64,000 bases of DNA from Acidobacteriaceae bacterium KBS 83 (GTDB lineage: Bacteria; Acidobacteriota; Terriglobia; Terriglobales; Acidobacteriaceae). Of the stretch, positions 45,659 to 53,553 are shown piece after piece. The translations under genes were made by a program, and so were the position numbers. The stretch is taken from positions 1-64,000 of the forward strand of contig KB906735.1 of the NCBI GenBank assembly GCA_000381585.1. Reading direction: 5' to 3'. The notes under the pieces were generated by a model. The model ran no database searches. It was not told where the DNA came from and saw only the letters and a program-made list of their open reading frames with translations. Positions within the stretch are counted from its first letter, which is position 1. Each line of letters starts with the position of its first letter.

Positions 45659-46155
45659 TGAACAAACTGGCCCTGGTGATCTGCTCGATTTTCGCCGCAA
45701 CACTTCCCCTTGGCGCCAGCCAGCCCACGGCGCGGGTTGAGTCAACAAACGTACAGGGCCGACGCGATTTCAACGAACAGACCCAGGCGGCTGTCGTTCG
45801 TGGCTATCTCGAGGCGTGGCAGAATATGGCAGCCGCCCTTCAGCAGAACCGTCCCGATCTGCTCGATCGAGATTTTGTTGGGACCGCCAAAGACAAGCTG
45901 ACAGATACCATCCATGACCAAGTTACGACGGGCATCTCTACCCGTTATCTAGACCAGGCGCATAACTTGCAAATAGTCTTCTATTCTCCAGAGGGACTAT
46001 CCGTTCAGCTAGTGGATAACGTTGAATACGAAGTGCAGGTCTTCGATCGGGGAAAGCTCCAGACCAAGCAGAAAGCGCACGCGCGTTACGTTGTGGTTAT
46101 GACCCCGGCGGAGGTGCGATGGAGAGTACGCGTGCTACAGGGACAGCTTGAATAG
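45658..46155 (+). CDS. Exported NTF2-like small protein
   Basis: This 165-residue protein has a signal peptide (LVICSIFAATLPLGASQ). The body (VVRGYLEAWQNMAAALQQNR, LLDRDFVGTAKDKLTDTIHD, NVEYEVQVFDRGKLQTKQ, TPAEVRWRVRVLQ) has the helix-helix-curved-sheet order of NTF2/SnoaL-like folds. It starts within the stop of the preceding gene (TAATG), so it is translationally coupled. It is probably a periplasmic accessory of the GT-C-like protein. No ligand can be named. Confidence 0.62.
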   Translation: MNKLALVICSIFAATLPLGASQPTARVESTNVQGRRDFNEQTQAAVVRGYLEAWQNMAAALQQNRPDLLDRDFVGTAKDKLTDTIHDQVTTGISTRYLDQAHNLQIVFYSPEGLSVQLVDNVEYEVQVFDRGKLQTKQKAHARYVVVMTPAEVRWRVRVLQGQLE

Positions 46156-46273
46156 CCTCAGGTCGGGGCGGGCTAGGAATCTTGCCAGTGACGGGCCGGC
46201 GGAACAAGTGGAATAACTGGATAGCATATTTTGGCTAAGTCGGAAAGAGAAAAAAGGACTCAGGGGGTGCCGA

Positions 46274-47263
46274 GTGATTTCAGTTGTCGTACCCATTTAC
46301 AATGAAGAAGTACTCATATTGCAGTTTCATGAAGCTATCACCAATGCTTTGGAAGAAACAAATGAAGACTGGGAAGTTGTTTATGTAAATGATGGTTCCA
46401 GAGATTCGTCTCTGGAGATACTGCGGAACCTCCAGTCCTCGGATCCGCATGTAGTGGTAGTGGAGCTTTCGCGTAACTGGGGCCACATGGGAGCTATCTC
46501 GGCCGGTCTCCAGACTGCGCGCGGTGACGCCACGGTAATTATGGACGGTGATTTCCAGGATCCGCCGGAGGTTGTTCCGGAACTGGTGGAAGCGTGGAAG
46601 GCCGGCGCTGAAGTCGTTGTTGCCGTCCGGAGGAGCCGCCAGGAGCGGCGCAAGCTTCTCGCGAAGCTGTTCCCGCTTTTCTACCGTCTCCTTGGGGCTC
46701 TTTCTGACTTCCCCATCCCTTTGGATGCCGGGATATTCGGCCTTATGAATCGGCAGGCCGTCGATTCGATCAATGGGATGCGTGAACGCAACCGCTACCT
46801 GCCTGGGCTGCGCGCCTGGGTAGGCTACAGCAACGCGGTCGTGTTCTACGACCGGCAGGACAGAGCAGGTGGCGACGGCAAGCTGTCGTTTATGAGCCGC
46901 ATCAAGTATGCGATGGATGCGATCACTAGCTTCAGTTACAAGCCCTTGCGCCTCTGTTTCCTGCTGGCCAGCATGTCTACCTTTGCTGCAGCGCTTCTTG
47001 CGGTATCTACCATATTTTCCCGCAACCCCTTTCACACTGCGGGGTTCGGAGTAGCCGCTGCCATCTTCTTTGTGGGCAGCATGCTGCTTCTGTGTCTCGG
47101 AGTGATGGGCGAATATCTTGGCCGGGTTTATGACGAAGTACGCGGACGGCCTCTCTCCATCATCAACCGGGTTTACTCGCAGTCGGAGATGCTGCCGGTC
47201 CAGGCCGACAGCAACTACGAGGAGATGAAGCCCGCCGGAGGGTTTGGGGTCCACGTCGCATAA
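46274..47263 (+). CDS. GtrB/DPM1-like GT2 (polyprenyl-phosphate sugar synthase)
   Basis: The GTG start follows GGGGGTG. The 329-residue protein opens ISVVVPIYNEEVL, with VNDGSRDSSLEIL and the metal-binding DGD in TVIMDGDFQDPPEVVPELV. Two C-terminal transmembrane helices (LCFLLASMSTFAAALLAV and AIFFVGSMLLLCLGVMGEYL) and the ending GRVYDEVRGRPLSII are hallmarks of enzymes that load a sugar onto undecaprenyl phosphate. This product is exactly what GT-C transferases use, so it pairs logically with the protein at 41917-43659, 118 bp upstream of the intervening operon end. Confidence 0.92.
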   Translation: MISVVVPIYNEEVLILQFHEAITNALEETNEDWEVVYVNDGSRDSSLEILRNLQSSDPHVVVVELSRNWGHMGAISAGLQTARGDATVIMDGDFQDPPEVVPELVEAWKAGAEVVVAVRRSRQERRKLLAKLFPLFYRLLGALSDFPIPLDAGIFGLMNRQAVDSINGMRERNRYLPGLRAWVGYSNAVVFYDRQDRAGGDGKLSFMSRIKYAMDAITSFSYKPLRLCFLLASMSTFAAALLAVSTIFSRNPFHTAGFGVAAAIFFVGSMLLLCLGVMGEYLGRVYDEVRGRPLSIINRVYSQSEMLPVQADSNYEEMKPAGGFGVHVA

Positions 47264-47267
47264 CATC

Positions 47268-47299
47268 GCACAGTCTCGAGGCGAAAGCAGAGACTGTGC
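47268..47299 (+). terminator. Perfect 10-bp hairpin after the GT2 gene
   Basis: GCACAGTCTC and GAGACTGTGC pair perfectly around a 12-base loop, starting 5 bp after the GT2 stop. No T-run follows, so it may be an RNA-stabilising or Rho-assisted end rather than a classic intrinsic terminator. Confidence 0.6.
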
Positions 47300-47435
47300 G
47301 ACAGTCGTTCAGGCACTCTGGGCAATCGGCACCGGGAAGACTTCAGAATAGAGACGTGTGCTTCTCGCCCGTCTCCCTGCGCCCGTCCCTCACACCATTG
47401 GACGAAGCCGACAGGCCACCGGTTAAGTCGGGGTT

Positions 47436-48398
47436 TTACAAGTGTGGAACCGGGAGTGTCTTATCGGCGCCGCAGCCGGGGATTCCCTTCTCGATAGCTG
47501 TGCCCTCTTCGTAGTCATTCCAGGTTGCGATCAGCAAGAAGGGCATGGAATGATCTGCGGAGTGCTGCCGCCATAAGTTCAAGGTATCCGCAAGGGTCTT
47601 GCCACAGCGGGAAGAGATATGCCGGTTAAGCCCCCAAGCGGCCTTGCTGTCGTCGAAACCGGGCCAGGCCCCGCCGACGGCAATCTTGTCAGGGTATTTC
47701 GATTGCATCGTGCTGTAGAACTCAGTGAGAGTCTGCTCACCCCAATAATTGGGATCCCCTTTGCCCGCTCTGGGACTCACCCACGCGTAATAGCCGTCAA
47801 TGGCTGGGACCGATGCCGCTGACGGTGGATATTCATCGATGAGCACAGGGGGCTTGTCCCATTTGTTGAGCTCGGCGCGCACCCTTTTCCAATCGGTGTG
47901 CTGCTTCGGGAAAATGAAGATCACCGGCCGCCCGTCATACGTCAAATATGCCTGACGGCCGGGCGCACCGGCAGCAAGATAGGTCTTCCTGAAGAGCTTG
48001 AGATCTTCGATCGACTCATCCGTCGCCCCTTCTTCATCGGTGCTCTCGTCGTACATCATGGCGATCTGAAAATTCTCTTCAGCGGCAATGCTTTGCAGCA
48101 CGGCATAGCTGTGATCGACAAATGGCTCGCGATAGCCATACCAATCCACCACGAAGCCGGAGATGCCCAGCGCCTTGGCCTCGCGGATCTGCTTCCGAAC
48201 GATGTCGGGATCGTGCGATGAGTAGCCCACCGAAATATGCTTGGGGTGCCCAAACCATGCCTCATACACTGCGAGGACCCGAGGCGGGCCAGCGGAGACC
48301 CGGGCGGTGGGTCGCGTGCTTTGGGTTGCTGCCGGACGGGAGCACCCGCCGACCAGAAAGAGAAGAAAAAGCAAAGCACCCGTTGCGCGAAAGAGCAT
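47436..48398 (-). CDS. GH99-like glycoside hydrolase family lipoprotein
   Basis: The start at 48398 gives 320 residues with a lipobox (FLLFLVGGCSRP). The catalytic barrel has VLAVYEAWFGHPKHISVGYS, REAKALGISGFVVDWYG, IAMMYDEST, YLTYDGRPVIFIFPKQ and LLIATWNDYEEGTAIE. These are the hallmark strands of the GH71/GH99-like (endo-alpha-mannosidase-like) superfamily. It would cleave an alpha-linked glycan at the cell surface. It is encoded convergently to the GT2 and divergently from the flippase, suggesting trimming of the locally made polysaccharide. Confidence 0.85.
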   Translation of the reverse strand: MLFRATGALLFLLFLVGGCSRPAATQSTRPTARVSAGPPRVLAVYEAWFGHPKHISVGYSSHDPDIVRKQIREAKALGISGFVVDWYGYREPFVDHSYAVLQSIAAEENFQIAMMYDESTDEEGATDESIEDLKLFRKTYLAAGAPGRQAYLTYDGRPVIFIFPKQHTDWKRVRAELNKWDKPPVLIDEYPPSAASVPAIDGYYAWVSPRAGKGDPNYWGEQTLTEFYSTMQSKYPDKIAVGGAWPGFDDSKAAWGLNRHISSRCGKTLADTLNLWRQHSADHSMPFLLIATWNDYEEGTAIEKGIPGCGADKTLPVPHL

Positions 48399-48684
48399 AG
48401 CCAAGTTACATCTTAGAGCAGCACCGGGACGTTCGAGTTGTAGCCGATTTGCGAGCATCTTAGAGAAAGTTTGGACACATTCCTGGACTCATGACCTCGG
48501 CGTCGACCCCAGGTAACCATGGAATCCCGTCGCTGGTTGTAATCGCGCTTTCATGCCTAGGAGAACTACGGTCAACAGTAGTATCGTTTCCCTAACCCGC
48601 TCTCAGTAACACACACCAAACTCTACGGGGGCGGTGTACTGGAGTCAGTAAACTCCCCCGCTTGAAAATTGGAGTACCCAGACC

Positions 48685-50655
48685 TTGGTGGATGGCCAGA
48701 TGCAGGAATCGAAGACGCTCCACGCCCGCATACTTTCGGGAAGCTTTGTGCTGCTTCTCGGGTCTGGGCTGACGGCGGGGATAAATTTCGCGTACAACGT
48801 TGCGATTGCGCGATTCCTGGGTCCTACAGCGTTCGGCCACGCGACGGTTGCCTACACCCTTCTCACCCTGATGTCCGCGGTGACCCTGTCCTTTCAGATT
48901 GTCCCCGCGAAGGTCGTAGCGCAGCAGAGCACTCCGGAAGCGAAGAGCGCGGCATACCGAGACTTCCATCGTGGCGCATGGGGATGCGGCCTCCTGGTTG
49001 CATTCCTTCTGGTGCTGTTTCAGGCGCAGGTCGCCAGTTTCCTCAAGCTGCCCAGTCCGGTTCTGGTGGTTCTGATCGCCGTAGGTGCTGCCTTCTATGT
49101 TCCACTTGGCAGCCGTCGTGGGTTCATCCAGGGAGCCTATGGTTTCCGCTCTCTTTCGGCGAGCCTGGTTCTGGAAGGGCTGGTTCGGCTTTTCGGATCG
49201 CTGCTGATGGTCATGTTGGGAGCGGGGGTCAACGGAGTCGTCGCAGCCAATGCCGCCGCTATGGCGGTGGCCTATTTCGCTGCCGCACCCAAGCTGGCGC
49301 CGCCGGTTCCCAGCCATATCCACTTCCGCTATGCGCTTCGTGAATCGGTGCAGGCCCTCGTCTTCTTCGCCGGCCAGGTGCTCATCAACAACTGCGACAT
49401 CGTCCTGGTAAAGCATTTTTTCTCACCTGCATTGGCAGGTCTGTACGCTGCAGTGGCAATGGTTGGACGAGTCATCTTCTCCTTTTCGCAAGCAGTCGTA
49501 AACAGCATGTTTCCGCTGGTGGCCGGCACCGGCGATGAAGAGAGGAGAGATCTTAAAGTCATCGCAACCTCGCTCCTGCTGGTGTTGAGTATCGGTTGCA
49601 GCGTGGCACTTACTCTCCGTTTCGCTCCTGCCAGCATCTGGACCTCCTTCTTTGGACCAGGATTTGCCGTAGCCGGGATCTACGGCATGCCATATCTCTT
49701 GTCGCTGTATGCAGTCACGACGACCCTCTATTGCCTTAGCGTCGTCGTCATCACTTATGAAATGTCCTACAAGATCGCGAATACCAGCTGGATCCAGTTG
49801 GGGTTCAGCGGCGTTCTGGTCGCAGGCATCTCTGTGTTTCATTCTTCCTTGCGAGAAGTGATCCTGGTGCAACTGGTCCTGATGGGCTCCCTTCTCATTC
49901 TTGTAGCGTTGCCAATCCTGTTCAACGCCTTGGTGGTGGCGGAGCGCATGCCACGCATCAGCGGCGGCCGGCCAATCAGACTGATCCAACCGGTCACAGA
50001 AGACGAAGCAATCGCGGAATTTTTGAAGAGCGAATTCTATCGCCCCGTCTTCCGTGATTATCAGGAAATGATGCAGAAAATCGTGACCAATCCGAATCTC
50101 GAAGACCCTGTCGAAAACGCCAAGCGCCGAGCCTTGTTTTTCATTCGCCACTTCGCCTTATGGAAAGAACTTCCCGTGGATACGGAATGGTATGAGGTCG
50201 AGATTGGTGAAGCGGATCTTGAAAAGATCCGGGTATTTCCGCGTGCTCAATGGCGCAACTTTGCACCGCGAACCTTCTCCATCATTGAAGTCGCGGAACG
50301 TATGCGCAAGCGCCAGGGAACGGACACCAGCGCGTTCCAGTCCAAGATCGAGACTATCGGTAGCCGGCTGCTCCAACCGGACGCCAACTTAGGTACTGTG
50401 CTCCTCATTGGCGTGAACGAAAACGAGCCATTAACAATTCTGGATGGCAATCACCGGCTCGTCGCATCCATGCTGACATCGCCGCGCAGAACGCAGAGAC
50501 TCAGGTTTCTCTGCGGATTTTCTCCGAAAATGACAGAGTGTTGCTGGTATGAGACGAACCTGGCAACCCTCTTCCGTTATGGGAAAAATGTCTTGAAGCA
50601 TCTTGTACGTGATCACGAAGCTGAGCTTGATCGCTTGTTGCAGCGCGCAGGATAG
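48685..50655 (+). CDS. Polysaccharide flippase fused to a ParB/Srx-like DGNHR domain
   Basis: Residues 1-430 form an oligosaccharide flippase (MATE/Wzx type): FVLLLGSGLTAGINFAYNVA, ARFLGPTAFGHATVAYTLLT, and repeated hydrophobic helices. Residues about 440-656 are soluble. VTEDEAIAEFLKSEFYRPVF leads to YEVEIGEADLEKIRVFP and LTILDGNHRLVASML, where DGNHR (587-591) matches the nucleotide-binding D-G-x-H-R motif of the ParB/sulfiredoxin fold. Wzx proteins normally end after the membrane part. GGAG precedes TTG at 48685 (GTG 48688 or ATG 48700 also possible). The stop is clean and no frameshift is needed for the fusion. Confidence 0.85.
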   Translation: MVDGQMQESKTLHARILSGSFVLLLGSGLTAGINFAYNVAIARFLGPTAFGHATVAYTLLTLMSAVTLSFQIVPAKVVAQQSTPEAKSAAYRDFHRGAWGCGLLVAFLLVLFQAQVASFLKLPSPVLVVLIAVGAAFYVPLGSRRGFIQGAYGFRSLSASLVLEGLVRLFGSLLMVMLGAGVNGVVAANAAAMAVAYFAAAPKLAPPVPSHIHFRYALRESVQALVFFAGQVLINNCDIVLVKHFFSPALAGLYAAVAMVGRVIFSFSQAVVNSMFPLVAGTGDEERRDLKVIATSLLLVLSIGCSVALTLRFAPASIWTSFFGPGFAVAGIYGMPYLLSLYAVTTTLYCLSVVVITYEMSYKIANTSWIQLGFSGVLVAGISVFHSSLREVILVQLVLMGSLLILVALPILFNALVVAERMPRISGGRPIRLIQPVTEDEAIAEFLKSEFYRPVFRDYQEMMQKIVTNPNLEDPVENAKRRALFFIRHFALWKELPVDTEWYEVEIGEADLEKIRVFPRAQWRNFAPRTFSIIEVAERMRKRQGTDTSAFQSKIETIGSRLLQPDANLGTVLLIGVNENEPLTILDGNHRLVASMLTSPRRTQRLRFLCGFSPKMTECCWYETNLATLFRYGKNVLKHLVRDHEAELDRLLQRAG

Positions 50656-50726
50656 ATTTGCAGGCGCTGAGTTAAAAAACGAAGATCTTAGCGGTGACTA
50701 ACAGGAACAAATAATAGGGAGTGAAT

Positions 50727-51104
50727 ATGACAATTCGAAAGCGGCCCGTGGCAGTGTTGCAATTGCCGGAGCAATTTACGAGGAAAGACGCGCGGACTTT
50801 TACAAGGGAGGTCGAGCGCTCGATGACCACGACTCGTCCCTATCTTGTGCTCGATTGCTCGAATATCCGTCATATGGACAACTCTGTAGTTCGATTGCTG
50901 CTGCACTGCCTCGAGGAGGCCATGAAACGGAATGGTAACGTCAAACTGGCCGGCATTCCTCCGGCAACGAATCCAAGATTCGGAACGAACGGAGCGAATC
51001 GTCTTTTCGAGATTTTTGACACCACTGCGGACGCCGTAAACAGTTTCCACGAACTGCCCTTCGAAGATATGTCTCAGGCGGACAAGTCGGAAAGTGCAGC
51101 GTAA
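50727..51104 (+). CDS. STAS-domain (anti-anti-sigma-like) protein
   Basis: This 125-residue protein has AVLQLPEQFTRKDARTFTRE, YLVLDCSNIRHMDNSVVRLL and GNVKLAGIPP, the beta-alpha order of STAS domains. The Ser in DNS occupies the position phosphorylated in SpoIIAA-type antagonists. AGGGAG lies 5 bases before ATG. Lying 71 bp after the flippase, it may regulate EPS production by partner switching. No anti-sigma kinase is in the window. Confidence 0.85.
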   Translation: MTIRKRPVAVLQLPEQFTRKDARTFTREVERSMTTTRPYLVLDCSNIRHMDNSVVRLLLHCLEEAMKRNGNVKLAGIPPATNPRFGTNGANRLFEIFDTTADAVNSFHELPFEDMSQADKSESAA

Positions 51105-51158
51105 TTGATTTTGATTCGGAATAAGATGCTCAGGTATTCGCGTGTCCATAAGGGCTCG

Positions 51159-51614
51159 ATGAGGAGCGCGGCTCATTTCTTCCGGCGGCAGATAGCCATC
51201 ACCCTGGTAGCCTTTCTTGCTGTGCCGTTTGCAGGATGTGTGCCGGCGCTCGGGCAGCAGACAGCTCCCAGTCAACCTGTGGAGAGTTTGCCTCCACCTC
51301 CGGCACCATCGCACAATGACGCGCCGGCGGCGGGTGCGAATCAGACCCCGGGTGACAATCCACCCGCCAACGTGCCGAACACTCCCCAGGGACAACAACA
51401 GGGCGAAATTCCGGCGCCCGTCGGTACAGCCGTTGCGCCATACGAGAAGGGTATTGGAGTCGCCGCGTCTCGGCCTGCCGGTGCCGTGATCGCTCCGGCA
51501 AAACAGAAGAGGTCACGCTCTTTCATGATCAAAGTTGGCGTGCTGATAGGTGCGGCAGTCGCCGTTGGCACAGTTGTGGGGCTATCTGTTGCCAGCCCCA
51601 GCCGACCCCACTAG
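51159..51614 (+). CDS. Pro-rich lipoprotein with C-terminal glycine-zipper helix
   Basis: ATG at 51159 follows AAGGGC and gives 151 residues; upstream starts to 51105 are possible. Signal LVAFLAVPFAGC with a lipobox-type Cys. The middle is Pro/Ala/Gln-rich and unstructured. The C-terminus has KVGVLIGAAVAVGTVVGLSV, a Gly/Ala helix able to enter a membrane. Such small proteins are frequent in acidobacterial EPS loci; the role is unknown. Confidence 0.65.
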   Translation: MRSAAHFFRRQIAITLVAFLAVPFAGCVPALGQQTAPSQPVESLPPPPAPSHNDAPAAGANQTPGDNPPANVPNTPQGQQQGEIPAPVGTAVAPYEKGIGVAASRPAGAVIAPAKQKRSRSFMIKVGVLIGAAVAVGTVVGLSVASPSRPH

Positions 51615-51668
51615 TACGAACTCCGCAATCCCCGGTTTTTATACATCGATAAGAGTAGTGGGAGCACG

Positions 51669-52391
51669 ATGATGCAACGACGCGCCAAAGACAGGCAACC
51701 TATCTTCGTAAGCTTTTCGGGCATGGATGGTGCTGGAAAGAGCACTCAGATCCAGAGCCTTCGCACGCGGTTGATGGAGGCCGGCTTGCGGGTTTCGTTG
51801 ATTACCTTCTGGGACGACATTGCGCGACTTACCCACTTGCGCGAAGTAAGTGGACATACTCTGTTCAAAGGCGACAAAGGCGTAGGATCGCCCGATGCGC
51901 CAATCAATCGGCGTGACAAAAATGTCCGGTCCGCGCCGATGACGCTCGTAAGGTATTTTCTTTATCTCCTGGATGCGATCTCCCTGCGCTCGGTCGTGAA
52001 GAAAGCGCTGCGATCGGATGCAGATTTCATTATTTTCGATCGATATGCATACGACGAACTCGCAAATCTGAATCTGCACAATCCGATAGCTCGAGCATAC
52101 GTACGGCTCGTCATGATCCTGGTGCCTCGGCCGCATGTCAGCTACTTGCTGGATGCGGATCCGGTGCAGGCTCGCGCTCGAAAACCTGAGTATCCAATCG
52201 AATTTCTACACTTCTCCCGCGCTTCGTATATGACGCTCAACGGCCTCATCGGAGGAATGACGGTCATTCCTCCGATGCCAGTCCAGGATGTCGAGCGGGA
52301 CGTATTGCAGCACGCATCAAAGCACCTTCCCTCGTTCAAGAATCACAATGAACTCACCGAACACTTTGCAGGTGGGCCTGATCGCAATTAG
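51669..52391 (+). CDS. Thymidylate-kinase-like P-loop protein
   Basis: This 240-residue protein has the P-loop FSGMDGAGKSTQIQSL, the DR(Y/F) motif IFDRYAYDELANL and a LID-like Arg-rich segment (DADPVQARARKPEYP). All are typical of dTMP kinases. The N-terminal extension and 40 extra residues before the DRY motif (RREKNVRSAPMT-type region) separate it from housekeeping Tmk. Copies like this occur in EPS clusters and may phosphorylate another nucleotide or substrate. GGGAG precedes the start. It ends the rightward run begun at 48685. Confidence 0.82.
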   Translation: MMQRRAKDRQPIFVSFSGMDGAGKSTQIQSLRTRLMEAGLRVSLITFWDDIARLTHLREVSGHTLFKGDKGVGSPDAPINRRDKNVRSAPMTLVRYFLYLLDAISLRSVVKKALRSDADFIIFDRYAYDELANLNLHNPIARAYVRLVMILVPRPHVSYLLDADPVQARARKPEYPIEFLHFSRASYMTLNGLIGGMTVIPPMPVQDVERDVLQHASKHLPSFKNHNELTEHFAGGPDRN

Positions 52392-52819
52392 CTCCTACGG
52401 CAACTTGTCGCCACAGTGGAAATGGCGCGCCTTGCAAATCCTGCTAACAATTGATTCCGCGTAGTCTGGCCGCCATAGCCCTAAGCGCAACAGAGCCGTA
52501 TCAATCTAGGCTAACTTTCTGCTGAGAGCTTTCCTCTTTATCCCGTGATGATGCAACGAGTTCTTCAAGTAACAATTTGTCCGTTACAGTAAAGAATTCA
52601 CAATTCCCTGCGCTGGACCGCCACGGAATGCTTGTCCCTCGAAGGTTTTTCGTTCTGCTGAATATCAGTATTGCCCGCGATAACTGCAGGTATTATTCTT
52701 TCCTCGCTGCTTCACTCCCTCGGAACCAGTCACGACAGTGCCGGGCCGCGCATTTGAGAATCTCCCTTGGGGAACTCTCGTAAGTCGCGATGCGCACTCG
52801 GAAAGAACCGAGGCGAGTT
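52392..52819. other. Intergenic stretch, nothing recognised
   Basis: This is 428 bp between the kinase-like gene and the decayed Ig/phosphoesterase copy. It is locally AT-rich around 52540-52700. I found no coding sequence, repeat or convincing terminator. Confidence 0.35.
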
Positions 52820-53490
52820 ATGAAGGTCGTTCCTTGCATCGTCCTGACACTCGCGGCATCCGCGCCTGCATTCGCAACTGTTAGCGTCAGCAGCCCGACA
52901 AATGGCGTGATCGTCACTTCGCCGGTTCATTAAGTTGCGACGGCTACGACGAGTACATGCTCAAAAGGTGTAGCCTCCATGGGAATTTACGTAAACAACA
53001 CCCTTGTTTACGTAGTGAACGCCACGACGCTGGACCCAGCTGAATCTGGCCACCCAGGTGACCGTGACCGGATCGAACGGCAGCATGTATACCCTGTCGC
53101 CGAGCGGTGGAACGCAAAGTATCAGCCCCACGACGACGACTACCTATACCGCGGACGCGACAGGATCTGGAGGCAGCGCCTCAGCCAACACGACGGTGAC
53201 AGTTGCTGCCGCAGGTAGCAGTAATCCGACGATGCTTCGTCATCCTGGATAGAAAGCTACGGAGACATGAGCCGGTATAACTTCCTGACGACGCTTCATT
53301 GCGATTTGAAACCGACCGCCCCGGGAGCCCATTCCGGCGATGTCGCTGCCGCGAAAGGCTTCGGCGCCCAAAATCGGCTTCCGCGTGCCGAATATGGTCA
53401 TCTCGCCTTTCACCCGACGGCATTACGTCTCTCACATCCCGATGGATCACACCGCGTTCATCAAGTTCGTCGAAGCCCATGGTCGTAGGT
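52820..53490 (+). pseudogene. Decayed Ig-repeat/phosphoesterase gene (relative of 31809-35618)
   Basis: The piece opens as a normal gene (MKVVPCIVLTLAASAPAFA, then TVSVSSPTNGVIV) but hits TAA at 52930. The same frame resumes with VATATTSTCSKGVASMGIYV. A shifted frame holds an Ig unit (VTVTGSNGSMYTLSPSGGTQ, TTTTTYTADATGSGGSAS). After a large deletion the 3' part reads HCDLKPTAPGAHSGDVA and GFGAQ, then one base out of frame IGFRVPNMVISPFTRRHYVS and HIPMDHTAFIKFVEAHG. These last blocks match the C-terminus of the intact gene almost residue for residue. The catalytic ENHAFDNYFG segment is gone. Confidence 0.8.
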
Positions 53491-53553
53491 CAAGAGTGCG
53501 CATTTTTTTGCACAAGTGAGTGCCTTGAGTGGTGTTTCTAACTTCGGCACCCG

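Noticed and set aside
46280-47266. A 328-codon minus-strand open frame opposite the GT2 gene
   Set aside because: The plus-strand frame has all DPM1/GtrB motifs; the antisense translation is His/Arg-rich and has no recognisable fold.
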